A model generated the notes under the pieces. The model searched no databases, was not told where the DNA came from, and saw only the letters and a program-made list of their open reading frames with translations. From positions 1-60,671 of the forward strand of contig VGLL01000001.1 of NCBI GenBank assembly GCA_016866735.1: a stretch of DNA of 60,671 bases. The letters run 5' to 3'. The translations under genes and the position numbers were made by a program. How positions within the stretch are numbered: the first letter of the stretch is position 1; each line of letters starts with the position of its first letter. Positions 33,606-41,997 of the stretch are shown here, piece by piece. The stretch is from Candidatus Shapirobacteria bacterium (lineage in GTDB: Bacteria > Patescibacteriota > Microgenomatia > VGLL01).

Positions 33606-35109
33606 AAAACCTCTTGTTTTGATTATTTTAGACGGTTGGGGATTAGCACCAGCCGGACCCGGAAACGCCGTTACCCAAGCTAAGACGCCAACGATGGAAT
33701 ATCTTTGGAGGAATTATTTTCATACGCAGCTTTTGGCTTCCGGAGAGGCAGTCGGTTTGCCAAAAGGAGAAATGGGAAGTTCAGAAACGGGCCATCTTAA
33801 TTTAGGGGCGGGCCGGATCGTTCCTCAAGATCTACCACGAATAAGTAAGGCGATCAGCGATGGCTCTTTCTTTCAAAACAAGGCCTTTTTGGCCGCCATC
33901 AGCCACGCTCGTTTCCACCGTTCATCCTTGCATATAATGGGGCTTCTAAGCGATGGCGGAGTGCATTCTGGCTTTGATCACCTGCTTGCCCTTTTGGAAC
34001 TTTGCAAGAAGGAAAATTTCACCCATGTTTTTTTGCACCTTTTTACGGACGGAAGAGATATGCCGCCAAAATCGTCGCAAAAGCTGCTTTTCCAATTGGA
34101 TAAAAAAATGAAAGAGCTGGAAGTAGGGAAGATTGCCACCATTATGGGCCGCTACTATGCCATGGATCGCGATCTTCGTTGGGAAAGGACCGAGAGGGCC
34201 TATCGGGCAATTCTTGAAGGGATTGGGAAAAAGGCGGAAGACGTGTTTAAGGCAGTGGAGAATTCTTATCGAGATGGAATAACCGATGAGTTTATCGAGC
34301 CAGTTGTGATTACGGAAAAGCAAAGACCCGTTGGCAGAATTTTGGATAACCATGCCGTAATTTTTTTTAATTTTCGAGTTGACAGACCTCGCCAATTAAC
34401 CAAGTCCTTTCTCACCAATGGTTTTAAAAATCTTTTTTTTGCCACGATGACTGAGTACGAGAAGGGCTTACCTGTTTCCGCAGTTGCCTTTTCCCCCATT
34501 GTTGTTGCTTCTCCTTTAGCCCAGATTCTTTCGGGCCAGGGCGTTAGTCAATTACATCTCTCCGAGTCGGAGAAAGAGCGATTTGTCACTTATTATTTTG
34601 ACGGACAGCGGGAAAAACCTTTTTTCGGCGAGAGTTGGCTTGAAGTGCCTTCCCCAAAGGTTACGACTTATGACTTAAAGCCAGAGATGTCAGCCGAAGG
34701 GGTTTATGGGGCCTTTTCGGAAACTCTTCTTCACGGCGCGACCAACTTTTTCTTACTTAATTTTGCCAATCCAGATATCGTTGGCCACACCGGTGTACTT
34801 TCGGCAGGCATAAAAGCCTGCGAAACGGTTGATTTTTATCTAGGCAAAATTGTTGAGGAAATGCTTCGCGCAGAAGGAATAGTTATTGTAACCGCTGACC
34901 ACGGCAACGTAGAGGAAATGCTTGATTTAAAAACTGGCGAAGTAAATACGGAGCACTCGACCAATCCCGTGCCGTTTATTCTGGTTAGCAAGGAGTATGC
35001 CAGCCCAAAAATCCTCTCCCCTGGGATTTTGGGTGACGTTGCCCCTACCATTTTGAAAATAATGGGTATTCCCAAACCAAGAGAAATGACAGGGCAAAGC
35101 CTTATTTGA
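33598..35109 (+). CDS. gpmI: 2,3-bisphosphoglycerate-independent phosphoglycerate mutase
   Basis: 503 residues from ATG 33598, which overlaps eno; an upstream in-frame start would read through eno. Converts 3- to 2-phosphoglycerate using two Mn ions. Visible: LIILDGWGLA (metal Asp), GEMGSSETGHLNLGAGR with the phosphoserine near 61-62, FTDGRDMPPKSS, RYYAMDRDLRWERT, ANPDIVGHTG and VTADHGNVEEM. Full length, alkaline phosphatase fold. Confidence 0.95.
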   Translation: MLKKPLVLIILDGWGLAPAGPGNAVTQAKTPTMEYLWRNYFHTQLLASGEAVGLPKGEMGSSETGHLNLGAGRIVPQDLPRISKAISDGSFFQNKAFLAAISHARFHRSSLHIMGLLSDGGVHSGFDHLLALLELCKKENFTHVFLHLFTDGRDMPPKSSQKLLFQLDKKMKELEVGKIATIMGRYYAMDRDLRWERTERAYRAILEGIGKKAEDVFKAVENSYRDGITDEFIEPVVITEKQRPVGRILDNHAVIFFNFRVDRPRQLTKSFLTNGFKNLFFATMTEYEKGLPVSAVAFSPIVVASPLAQILSGQGVSQLHLSESEKERFVTYYFDGQREKPFFGESWLEVPSPKVTTYDLKPEMSAEGVYGAFSETLLHGATNFFLLNFANPDIVGHTGVLSAGIKACETVDFYLGKIVEEMLRAEGIVIVTADHGNVEEMLDLKTGEVNTEHSTNPVPFILVSKEYASPKILSPGILGDVAPTILKIMGIPKPREMTGQSLI

Positions 35110-35172
35110 AATCTAGCAAGTACATCTCTCGACACACCGCTTGAAATTTCTTTTTTGAACTGTGAGTTTTTC

Positions 35173-35201
35173 TTGCAAAATAATAGATCATGCTCTATAA
35201 T
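35173..35201 (+). promoter_or_regulatory. strong promoter before the ribonucleotide reductase gene
   Basis: TTGCAA (35173-35178), 17-base spacer, perfect TATAAT (35196-35201). The expected start near 35208 precedes a hairpin (35209-35226) in a leader of about 35 bases. The remainder of the 35110-35243 gap shows no gene. Confidence 0.75.
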
Positions 35202-35208
35202 ACGGTTT

Positions 35209-35226
35209 ATGGCGCAACGGCGCCAT
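35209..35226 (+). promoter_or_regulatory. 7-base-pair hairpin at the 5' end of the RNR leader
   Basis: ATGGCGC and GCGCCAT pair around an AACG loop, right at the predicted transcript start. It might stabilise the mRNA 5' end or bind a regulator. No NrdR box is recognised. Confidence 0.5.
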
Positions 35227-35243
35227 AATATACCGAGAAAACT

Positions 35244-36038
35244 ATGAGAGAAGCATATTGCGGCGAATCCAAATCTACCTTTAAATCCAGTTTTCTGCCT
35301 TCACCTCTGGCTGAAAAAGTTCTCAGAGAAGGCCGTATCATAGGTGCCTCCGAGACACCTCAAATGATGATCAAAAGGATGGTCGAAGCGCTTTTTGTCC
35401 CCGAAACCTGCTTTGGGACCTCCACCGCCGAAATCCAGCGGTTAATCGAAGACTTCGGATTTTTTTTAGATGGAAAGTACTGCGTGATGAGTACGCCTGT
35501 CATGACAAATGCAGGCCGATATACAGATAGACCGTTATCTGCATGCGCTGTTCCGCCGCTTGATCTTCGAGGAGATCTCCGAAAAGTGAAACAAGTTGTT
35601 GATGAATTTCATCAAGCTGGTATGGGTACCGGCTTTAACCTTAATGATACCGAAAACCCAGTTGAGATTCTCGGATTTCTTAACGGTGTGGCCGTCGATG
35701 GTGCCAATAGCGGAAAGGAAAATCGTCCTGTTGGTAACATGGCAATTTTAAGTATCCACCACCCTCGCATCTTAGAGTTCATTGAGACGAAGGTTGGATC
35801 AGATGAGCGAGGAGAAAATTGGAAGTTTAATATCTCTATTGATGTAAGTCCAGAATTTATGTGTGCCGTTGGGGTAGGAGAGCATTATAGGCTAAGTGAT
35901 GGTACTTACCTAAATGCACGAGAAGTAATGTACCGCATTGCAGAAAGTGCTGTTGCCTGTGGAGACCCCGGATTGGTCTTTCTTGACCGTTTTGATAGAG
36001 ATAATCCCACGCCTGGGGTTGGAGCATATGTGGGCTAG
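35244..36038 (+). CDS. adenosylcobalamin-dependent ribonucleotide reductase, N-terminal part (frameshifted)
   Basis: 264 residues, then TAG. Class II RNR reduces ribonucleotides for DNA synthesis using B12. Visible: SPLAEKVL, FGFFLDGKYCVMSTPVMTNAG, RPLSACAVPPL (Cys of the redox pair) and the substrate block AGMGTGFNL...ENRPVGNMAIL. The frame ends at GVGAYVG; one base back, frame 2 continues GLAPCAEVGL, so one base appears to be missing near 36032. The rest of the enzyme is the next feature. Whether this is a sequence error, decay or programmed shifting cannot be told here. Confidence 0.8.
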   Translation: MREAYCGESKSTFKSSFLPSPLAEKVLREGRIIGASETPQMMIKRMVEALFVPETCFGTSTAEIQRLIEDFGFFLDGKYCVMSTPVMTNAGRYTDRPLSACAVPPLDLRGDLRKVKQVVDEFHQAGMGTGFNLNDTENPVEILGFLNGVAVDGANSGKENRPVGNMAILSIHHPRILEFIETKVGSDERGENWKFNISIDVSPEFMCAVGVGEHYRLSDGTYLNAREVMYRIAESAVACGDPGLVFLDRFDRDNPTPGVGAYVG

Positions 36039-36052
36039 CTCCTTGCGCAGAA

Positions 36053-37018
36053 GTGGGGCTCGTGGCTGGCGAATCATGCCAATTTGGGTATATCAACGTT
36101 GGTAAGTTTGTTGATCCGTTATCTGGTATTAACTATAGCCAGCTTGAAAAATTAATAAGATTAATGACTCGTGTTCTTGATAACGCTCTCGAATTTAGTA
36201 TTGAACATTACGCCCACCCACTTAATCAACAAGTAATGAGAGCAAAACGAAAAATCGGAGTAGGTATTTGCGGACTAGCTGATATGTTACTTCAACTTAG
36301 GTTACCATATAGCGATCTAAGATCAAGGAGAGTTGCGAAAGATGTTATAGCTTTCATTAACTACGTGTCCAAACTTGAATCTCATGAGCTTGCAAAACAA
36401 AGAGGCTCATTTGGGGCGATGGGCTTCGTTTCGGGTTGTCGATACAACGACAACCCTGGTTTTCTTGAGGAAAAATATGGATCTCTTGAAACAAGAACCG
36501 TTACTCCTATTATGTGGAGGGACCTTGCCTCTAAAATACGAGATACTCGGCTATTAAGAAATGCATCTACTGTTGCTCTACCCCCAACGGGAAGAAGTGG
36601 ACTCGTGATTGATGCATCTACAGGAATAGAGCCGATATTCTCGTTAGTTGGATACGGAGGAGAAATTAATCCATATCTTAAGCGAGAACTCGATAAAAGA
36701 CGGCTGCTTAACGAAGCTTTATGCCGACAAATTTTTGGACTCGGTCGTGTGGGAAGTATGGGAGGGGTTCCTCATGACATCAAAGCCGTCTATCAAACTG
36801 CGCTTGAGATAGAGCCGCAAGAACACCTTCTCATGGCTGGTGAAATTGAGAAAGCAGTTGACGAATCAATCGCGAAAACAGTAAATATACCAGGCGCATC
36901 AACTACCGACGATGTTGTGAAAATCTATCTTCAGGCGTATAAATTGCGTCTTAAGGGTATCACTATTTTTAGAACAGGAAGTAGAAAGATCCAGCCAAGA
37001 AAATTGGCAAATCTATGA
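36053..37018 (+). CDS. adenosylcobalamin-dependent ribonucleotide reductase, C-terminal part
   Basis: The frame is open from before 36029, so codons for GLAPCAEV upstream of GTG 36053 belong to it; independent translation is doubtful. Visible: APCAEVGLVAGESCQFGYINVGKF (family NPCGE radical-Cys/Glu loop), KIGVGICGLADML, STVALPPTGRSGLVIDASTGIEP and GITIFRTGS near the end. No C-terminal CxxC redox pair follows. Joined, the two parts give about 590 residues, a compact class II RNR. Confidence 0.8.
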   Translation: MGLVAGESCQFGYINVGKFVDPLSGINYSQLEKLIRLMTRVLDNALEFSIEHYAHPLNQQVMRAKRKIGVGICGLADMLLQLRLPYSDLRSRRVAKDVIAFINYVSKLESHELAKQRGSFGAMGFVSGCRYNDNPGFLEEKYGSLETRTVTPIMWRDLASKIRDTRLLRNASTVALPPTGRSGLVIDASTGIEPIFSLVGYGGEINPYLKRELDKRRLLNEALCRQIFGLGRVGSMGGVPHDIKAVYQTALEIEPQEHLLMAGEIEKAVDESIAKTVNIPGASTTDDVVKIYLQAYKLRLKGITIFRTGSRKIQPRKLANL

Positions 37019-37047
37019 AAGAAGTAAGGGGACACTATTAACCCGAT

Positions 37048-37674
37048 CTAAAATTGCGCTTCTTCTCTCATTAGCATATTTGTAACACTCTTTGGAACAA
37101 TTTGTTGACTTGAGATACCTAATTCTCGCAAAAAATCTTTAATCCTTGTCTTCGCCTCTTCGATTTTGTCTTTGGGAGTAATGATTTCAGCTTCAAGAAT
37201 TGGTCCGAAATCAACGATATCTTCAAAAACAAGGGCCATTCCTTCTACAGAATAGGTTGAGCGGTCTTTCTCTAATGTAAAGTATGGCTTGAAGCTCATC
37301 GTTTGCAAAATAGCTTTAGCCTCGTCAAAAGAATCAACTGCTATCTCATGCTCTTCCCAGGCATTGTGATCTCCGTATTGGGTAATCATTTTAGTGTTTA
37401 TTTCGATACGAGTTTTACCGTTTTCCACTTTTTGGCGAAGTCTCAAACTAAACGAGCCCACTGTGTTCATCTCGATTTCCGGAAAAGACTTAATATTTAT
37501 GGGGCAAAAATACGCATCTTTGAGGTGTTCTGTTTTCTCTAAAGTTGCACCCCTGGCTTCTAACAAATGGGTTAGTTCCCTTTTCTGTCTCGCCTTCAAC
37601 AAGGCTCTTATTTCAACCTCATGTAACCCTTTATCCTCTTTTGTAGGGAGTTCTCTTCCTATAGATCCTTTCAT
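37048..37674 (-). CDS. CYTH-domain protein
   Basis: 208 residues. CYTH enzymes bind triphosphates in a beta-tunnel with metal held by Glu residues (thiamine-triphosphatase, class IV adenylate cyclase, inorganic triphosphatase). Visible: HEVEIRALL (ExE motif), DAYF, SLRLRQ, RIEINTK, EEHEIAVDSF, TLEKDRSTY and LVFEDIVDFGPILEAEI, in the family order. The pattern resembles bacterial class IV cyclases (CyaB). Substrate unknown. Divergent from the next gene. Confidence 0.8.
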   Translation of the reverse strand: MKGSIGRELPTKEDKGLHEVEIRALLKARQKRELTHLLEARGATLEKTEHLKDAYFCPINIKSFPEIEMNTVGSFSLRLRQKVENGKTRIEINTKMITQYGDHNAWEEHEIAVDSFDEAKAILQTMSFKPYFTLEKDRSTYSVEGMALVFEDIVDFGPILEAEIITPKDKIEEAKTRIKDFLRELGISSQQIVPKSVTNMLMREEAQF

Positions 37675-37706
37675 ATACCTATTACCGTCGTAACTATTTT
37701 TTCATT

Positions 37707-37722
37707 TTGCTATAATTAGCAA
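37707..37722. promoter_or_regulatory. perfect 16-base palindrome holding a TATAAT box
   Basis: TTGCTA-TAAT-TAGCAA is a perfect inverted repeat between divergent CYTH and deoxyribosyltransferase-like genes. Its centre contains TATAAT (37711-37716), readable on one strand, and ATTATA on the other. It is a candidate two-way promoter or operator. A further TATACT at 37740-37745 lies closer to the plus-strand gene. Confidence 0.5.
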
Positions 37723-37764
37723 TAGGAAACAAGAGCCATTATACTATAGAAAACATCTAAAGTC

Positions 37765-38373
37765 ATGTTTTATATGCGATATAAAACTCAACCGCCAAAA
37801 AACAAGAGAACAGTTTTTGTTACGTTTTCAAGTAAAAGACTTAACCCAGAATCAGGTTTCTCATACAAAGACTTTATCAAAGTTATTGAAGAAGATTGTA
37901 ATTTACACATCAAATATCGCTGGTTTGCGCGAAAACGGAAACATGATCCAGATAAAATTCATTATAATGCAGTGGTGGCTATAAACGAGGCAGATTTTTT
38001 TATTGCCGAAGTCTCGGTCGCTTCAATAGGAGTTGGACAACAAATCGCACATGCACTTCAGAAACAAATCCCAACATTCTTATGTTTGAGAACGGAGCTT
38101 AAAGATACGAATAACTTATCCTTCCTTAAGGGTACTAAATCAAGAAATCTTCATTTTATCTATTACACCGGCAGTGATGATCTTAAGAGAGAATTGTCTA
38201 AAAAAGTAAGCGTGGTCAAAAGAGATAACTTGGAAAAATTTAATTTTCTTGCGACACGCGAATTGAAACAACTTTTGAAACAAGAAAGTGAGAAACGTAG
38301 ACTTTCTCAATCAGCATTATTGAGGGAAATTATTGAAGAATGGGCAAATAATAAAAAAAAGAGTACAGCTTAA
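37765..38373 (+). CDS. nucleoside 2-deoxyribosyltransferase-like protein with RHH-like tail
   Basis: 202 residues. The first 140 resemble the nucleoside 2-deoxyribosyltransferase/DUF4062-like Rossmann fold: TVFVTFSSKR, YNAVVAINEADFFIAEVSVASIGVGQQIAHAL and PTFLCLR. The family cuts or exchanges deoxyribonucleoside bases, or senses nucleotides. The last 40 residues, RRLSQSALLREIIEEWANNKK, resemble a ribbon-helix-helix or small antitoxin-like helix pair. Neighbours are an RNR and a CYTH protein, hinting at nucleotide metabolism. ATG 37765 or 37777. Confidence 0.6.
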   Translation: MFYMRYKTQPPKNKRTVFVTFSSKRLNPESGFSYKDFIKVIEEDCNLHIKYRWFARKRKHDPDKIHYNAVVAINEADFFIAEVSVASIGVGQQIAHALQKQIPTFLCLRTELKDTNNLSFLKGTKSRNLHFIYYTGSDDLKRELSKKVSVVKRDNLEKFNFLATRELKQLLKQESEKRRLSQSALLREIIEEWANNKKKSTA

Positions 38374-38391
38374 TAGTCCGCACACTAGAAT

Positions 38392-39071
38392 TTATAAGTG
38401 GAAAAGAACAGTTATTTCCCCTTTTGGCGGATTGTTAGAATAAAAAGCCTGAAATTCTGAAAGTTTTCCTCTCCTGGCCTCTTCGTAAATTTTTGTTAGT
38501 TCTCGGGCAATTACAATTTCGAGCTCACCGAAAATCATTTTAAGATCAACGAGGGTCTTTACCAGCCGGTGCGGGCTTTCAAAAAAGATTATCGTCCCTC
38601 TGAAAAATTTACTTACTGAGCGAAGATTTCGAGAAATCTGGAGCCATTTACCCTCTTTTTCGGTAGATAACCAAGAAATAGAAATTTGTCGGTAGGCAAT
38701 CCAGAGCAGACAAGGGAAGCTAAAAGTGCCGACGGGCCGGGAATTGCCTTGACTTTTGTCCCTTGTGAGAGACACTCCCTCACCAATTTATACCCAGGGT
38801 CAGAGATAGTAGGCGTGCCGGCACTGGAAACTAAGGCGACATTTTTACCACCCTTTAAATCTTCAATGAAAGGCGAGATGCGCTGGAGCCCATTTTGCTC
38901 ATAATAGGAAATTAGTCTTGCCTTTTTGACCACTCCTAGCTTTTCTAAAAGGAGGCCGGTTTTCCGCGTATCTGCAGGCAATAAGATCAACCTCGCCCAG
39001 CACTCTTAGCGTCGGACAGTAATATCTTCAAGGTTGCCAATTGGCGTCGAAACGACATATAAAGTGCCCAT
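38392..39071 (-). pseudogene. rsmI: RsmI (16S rRNA C1402 2'-O-methyltransferase), three frameshifts
   Basis: Starting at ATG 39071, the first frame encodes MGTLYVVSTPIGNLEDITVRR then TAA (39006-39008). The next frame gives LRVLGEVDLIAC, a third gives ADTRKTGLL...GTPTISDPGYKLV...IPGPSALL...FLFLGYLPKK, and after a shift near 38655 the last gives EGKWLQ...GTIIFFESPHRL...ARELTKIYEEARRG. In order these are the complete RsmI blocks (226-residue equivalent). One base seems missing at about 39010, two at about 38985, and one in an A run at about 38655. A decayed gene or a stretch of faulty sequence. Confidence 0.85.
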
Positions 39072-39111
39072 AGTTTTAATCTCTTGACAAATGCCTTATA
39101 ATAATTATTAG

Positions 39112-39146
39112 GAATGAGGGACTGGGGCTTTCCCGGGCCCTCATTC
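39112..39146. terminator. 9-base-pair inverted repeat next to the DUF3800 stop
   Basis: GAATGAGGG (39112-39120) and CCCTCATTC (39138-39146) pair perfectly around a GC-rich loop. It lies 2 bases beyond the minus-strand DUF3800 stop, so it likely ends that transcript. On the plus strand TTTT follows it, so it could act both ways, though no plus-strand gene precedes it. Confidence 0.55.
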
Positions 39147-39148
39147 TT

Positions 39149-39895
39149 TTACGGAAATATCTTCAGTCCGTAGTTTAAGAAATCTTTGCTATTAGGTCTT
39201 CGGTGAAGCTTTTTTTGAACAATGGCAAATGCCTTATTCTCAGCCCCACTATTTAGCACCCACTTTCCTAAAGGGTAGGCGACTAGGTCAGCTATTTGCA
39301 TACCGGCAATGTTCTGCATTTTCTGACTAAACGAAAGATCGGCTAACTTTCTTTGAACTTCGGCGGCAGTAATATAACGGTGGTTATTTTCTTTAAATTT
39401 TTCATAAATCTTCGCTAATTTCTGATCGTTATGAGTTTCTCGCGATTCTATTTTTAACATCATTTTCTCTCTGGAGGCCCCAAGGTACATAACGGCACGC
39501 TCTAGTATAAACTGAAAACATAAGTGGTAGGGATTATCTGGAGCAGAATATTGGTTTTTGAGCTTATTCTTTTCGATGGCGGCTGAAATTACTTTAAATT
39601 CGAGTCTTTTAACAAGATTATCTAGGGCCTGGTAGAATTCTTCCCTTCTCTTTCTATCTACCAGACAGGCAAAATCACTCTTCTGCTTGCGAATATCATA
39701 AGAGCGGAGAATGAGATTGTTTTTGCCAAAAAAGCATATTTTCAACTCATTGACTTGTTTTTCTGCCTTTTCGAAGTAATAATCAAAATCGAAAATACAA
39801 CCAGCAAGAACAAACATAGGATAAGATTGATCAATCTTATCTAGACTGTGATCTCCTGACTCGTCAAGAAACATTATTTTCATCTGTGGCATCAC
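39149..39895 (-). CDS. DUF3800 domain protein
   Basis: 248 residues. KIMFLDESGDHS at the start and GMQIADLVAYPLGKW near the end are the DUF3800 hallmarks (DESG and IADLV), a family with an RNase H-like fold often found near phage or defence genes. The acidic residues of DESGDH and IAD look intact, suggesting a nuclease-type metal site. Function unknown. A stand-alone gene on the minus strand between rsmI and uvrB. Confidence 0.8.
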   Translation of the reverse strand: MMPQMKIMFLDESGDHSLDKIDQSYPMFVLAGCIFDFDYYFEKAEKQVNELKICFFGKNNLILRSYDIRKQKSDFACLVDRKRREEFYQALDNLVKRLEFKVISAAIEKNKLKNQYSAPDNPYHLCFQFILERAVMYLGASREKMMLKIESRETHNDQKLAKIYEKFKENNHRYITAAEVQRKLADLSFSQKMQNIAGMQIADLVAYPLGKWVLNSGAENKAFAIVQKKLHRRPNSKDFLNYGLKIFP

Positions 39896-39964
39896 TAGCT
39901 TCAGTCGCTTTCAAAATATCCTCGAGCTATTTTTGAATCATTTCGGACTTTATTATACACTGAA

Positions 39965-39986
39965 ATTACCTTAAAATTTAGGTAAT
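39965..39986. promoter_or_regulatory. inverted repeat overlapping the uvrB start codon
   Basis: ATTACCT (39965-39971) and AGGTAAT (39980-39986) pair with an 8-base spacer; the second arm ends in the uvrB ATG. A possible promoter TTGAAT...TATACA (39933-39960) lies just upstream. It could be an operator or an mRNA hairpin that hides the start. It does not match known LexA boxes. Confidence 0.4.
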
Positions 39987-41997
39987 GAAATTCAAGCTAA
40001 CCTCTGATTTCGAGCCGACCGGAGACCAACCGGAAGCGATCCAAAGATTGACTTGGGGTGTTGAAGAGAACCTGAAACATCAAGTTCTCCTGGGCGTTAC
40101 CGGCAGCGGAAAGACATTTTCCGTAGCGGAAGTTATTGAAAAGACGCGGAAACCAACCTTAGTTATTTCTCATAACAAGACTCTAGCCGCCCAGCTTTAC
40201 CAAGAATTTCGCGATTTTTTCCCTAAGAACGCCGTCTGTTTTTTTGTCTCCTATTATGACTACTACCAACCGGAAGCTTATATTCCAAAGACCGATACCT
40301 ATATTGAGAAAGAAATAGAAATTAACGAAGAGATTGACAAGCTTCGTTTGGCAGCGACGACTAACATTTTAACTCGACCAGATGTGATTGTCGTTGCCTC
40401 AGTTTCCTGCATCTATAACCTCGGCAGCCCGCGAGAATATGGCCACTTTGTAATCGAACTGAAGGAGGGAGAAAGAGTTAGCCAGGAAGACATTTTAAGA
40501 AGGCTGGTTAATCTCCAGTATGATCGAGCGGACTATGATTTCAGGCGAGGAACTTTTCGGGTTAGAGGAGAAATGATTGATCTTTTTCCTGCTTACCAGG
40601 ATGAGGCCATTCGTATTGAGATAGAAGGAGGAAAGATTAAGAAAATCAAAAAACTTGATCCCTTAACCGGAAAAATTTTAAATTTTGAGTTTTCAATTTT
40701 AAACTCAGTAGTGATCTACCCCGCCAAGCATTATTTAACTGACCCGCGTGGCTATGAAGATATTTTTGAGGAGATAAAAAGCGATCTTAAGGCAAGGGTG
40801 GCGGAGCTAAAGGCAAGAGGAAAAGAGTTAGAGGCCCATCGGCTCTTGCAGCGGGTAAATTATGATTTGGAGATGATTAAAGAGATGGGTTATGTCAACG
40901 GCATCGAGAATTATTCCCGTTATTTTGATGGGCGTAAGCCGGGTGAGCCGCCTTTTACCTTACTTGACTATTTTCAGGAAGCCTATCAGGATAAGTGGCT
41001 CGTAGTAATTGACGAGTCGCATATGACCATTCCCCAGATTCGGGGAATGTATAACGGTGATCATTCGCGTAAAGAGGTTTTAATTGACTATGGCTTTAGA
41101 TTGCCCGCCGCTCTGGATAATCGGCCCCTTCGGTTTGATGAGTTTTTAAGAAGAGTGCCGCAAGTAATTTATACTTCCGCTACCCCTGACGAGTGGGAGA
41201 AAAGTCAGGCGGGCGGGGCGATCGTGGAGCAATTAATCAGGCCAACCGGTTTGGTTGATCCAGAGATTTTGGTTCGACCGACGGAGAACCAGATTCCTGA
41301 TTTAATAAAAGAGGTTCTTCTGCGAATTAAACGAGGCGAGAGGGTACTAGTGACTACTTTGACGAAAAGAATGGCCGAAGATTTAGCAGAATATTTAACT
41401 GAGCACGAAAAAGAAATTAAAGTGGCTTATTTACACAGCGAAATTGAAACGCTCAAGCGCCAGGATCTTTTGGACGATTTGAGGCTTGGCAATTTCGATT
41501 GCTTGGTGGGCATAAATCTCTTGCGGGAAGGTTTAGATTTGCCAGAAGTTTCTTTGGTAGCAATTCTCGATGCCGACAAAGAAGGGTTTTTGAGATCAGA
41601 AACCTCCTTGATTCAAGTGATGGGTCGGGCGGCCAGGCACATAAATAGCCAGGTAATTATGTATGCGGATAATATTACCGGCTCGATGAAGCGGGCTATG
41701 GCGGAAGTGGAAAGAAGAAGGGCGATTCAGGTTGCCTACAATAAAGCCCACGGAATTATCCCGCGGTCGATCATTAAACCAGTGAGGAAAAAACTAGTGG
41801 AAAAAGAGGAAAGAGCAAGTGAGCAATTAGCAATTGAGGGATTGGAGAAAGAGAAAATTGAACAAATGCTGCCGGAAGATAAGAAAAGATTGGTTAAAGA
41901 GCTGTCAAAAAGAATGCGCCTCGTCGCCGATGATCTCAACTTTGAACTCGCGGCAAAAATTAGAGATAAAATAAAAGAGATAGAAGGGATAAAATAA
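39985..41997 (+). CDS. uvrB: excinuclease ABC subunit B
   Basis: 670 residues. UvrB is the damage-verifying helicase of nucleotide excision repair. Visible: GDQPEAIQRL, LLGVTGSGKTFSVA (Walker A), YYDYYQPEAYIPKTDTYIEKE (beta-hairpin), LVVIDESHMTIPQIRGMY (Walker B), TLTKRMAEDLAEYL, LLREGLDLPEVSLVAILDADKEGFLR and QVMGRAARH. The C-terminal UVR motif for UvrC contact ends the protein. It shares one base with the next gene. Confidence 0.97.
   Translation: MKFKLTSDFEPTGDQPEAIQRLTWGVEENLKHQVLLGVTGSGKTFSVAEVIEKTRKPTLVISHNKTLAAQLYQEFRDFFPKNAVCFFVSYYDYYQPEAYIPKTDTYIEKEIEINEEIDKLRLAATTNILTRPDVIVVASVSCIYNLGSPREYGHFVIELKEGERVSQEDILRRLVNLQYDRADYDFRRGTFRVRGEMIDLFPAYQDEAIRIEIEGGKIKKIKKLDPLTGKILNFEFSILNSVVIYPAKHYLTDPRGYEDIFEEIKSDLKARVAELKARGKELEAHRLLQRVNYDLEMIKEMGYVNGIENYSRYFDGRKPGEPPFTLLDYFQEAYQDKWLVVIDESHMTIPQIRGMYNGDHSRKEVLIDYGFRLPAALDNRPLRFDEFLRRVPQVIYTSATPDEWEKSQAGGAIVEQLIRPTGLVDPEILVRPTENQIPDLIKEVLLRIKRGERVLVTTLTKRMAEDLAEYLTEHEKEIKVAYLHSEIETLKRQDLLDDLRLGNFDCLVGINLLREGLDLPEVSLVAILDADKEGFLRSETSLIQVMGRAARHINSQVIMYADNITGSMKRAMAEVERRRAIQVAYNKAHGIIPRSIIKPVRKKLVEKEERASEQLAIEGLEKEKIEQMLPEDKKRLVKELSKRMRLVADDLNFELAAKIRDKIKEIEGIK

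Noticed and set aside
36028..36056. Intein or intron as the cause of the RNR break
   Set aside because: The two parts join by a one-base shift with no inserted sequence, so no intervening element is present.
38392..38990. Two separate genes in the rsmI region
   Set aside because: The pieces are successive parts of one RsmI protein in different frames, and the true N terminus lies further out at 39071.
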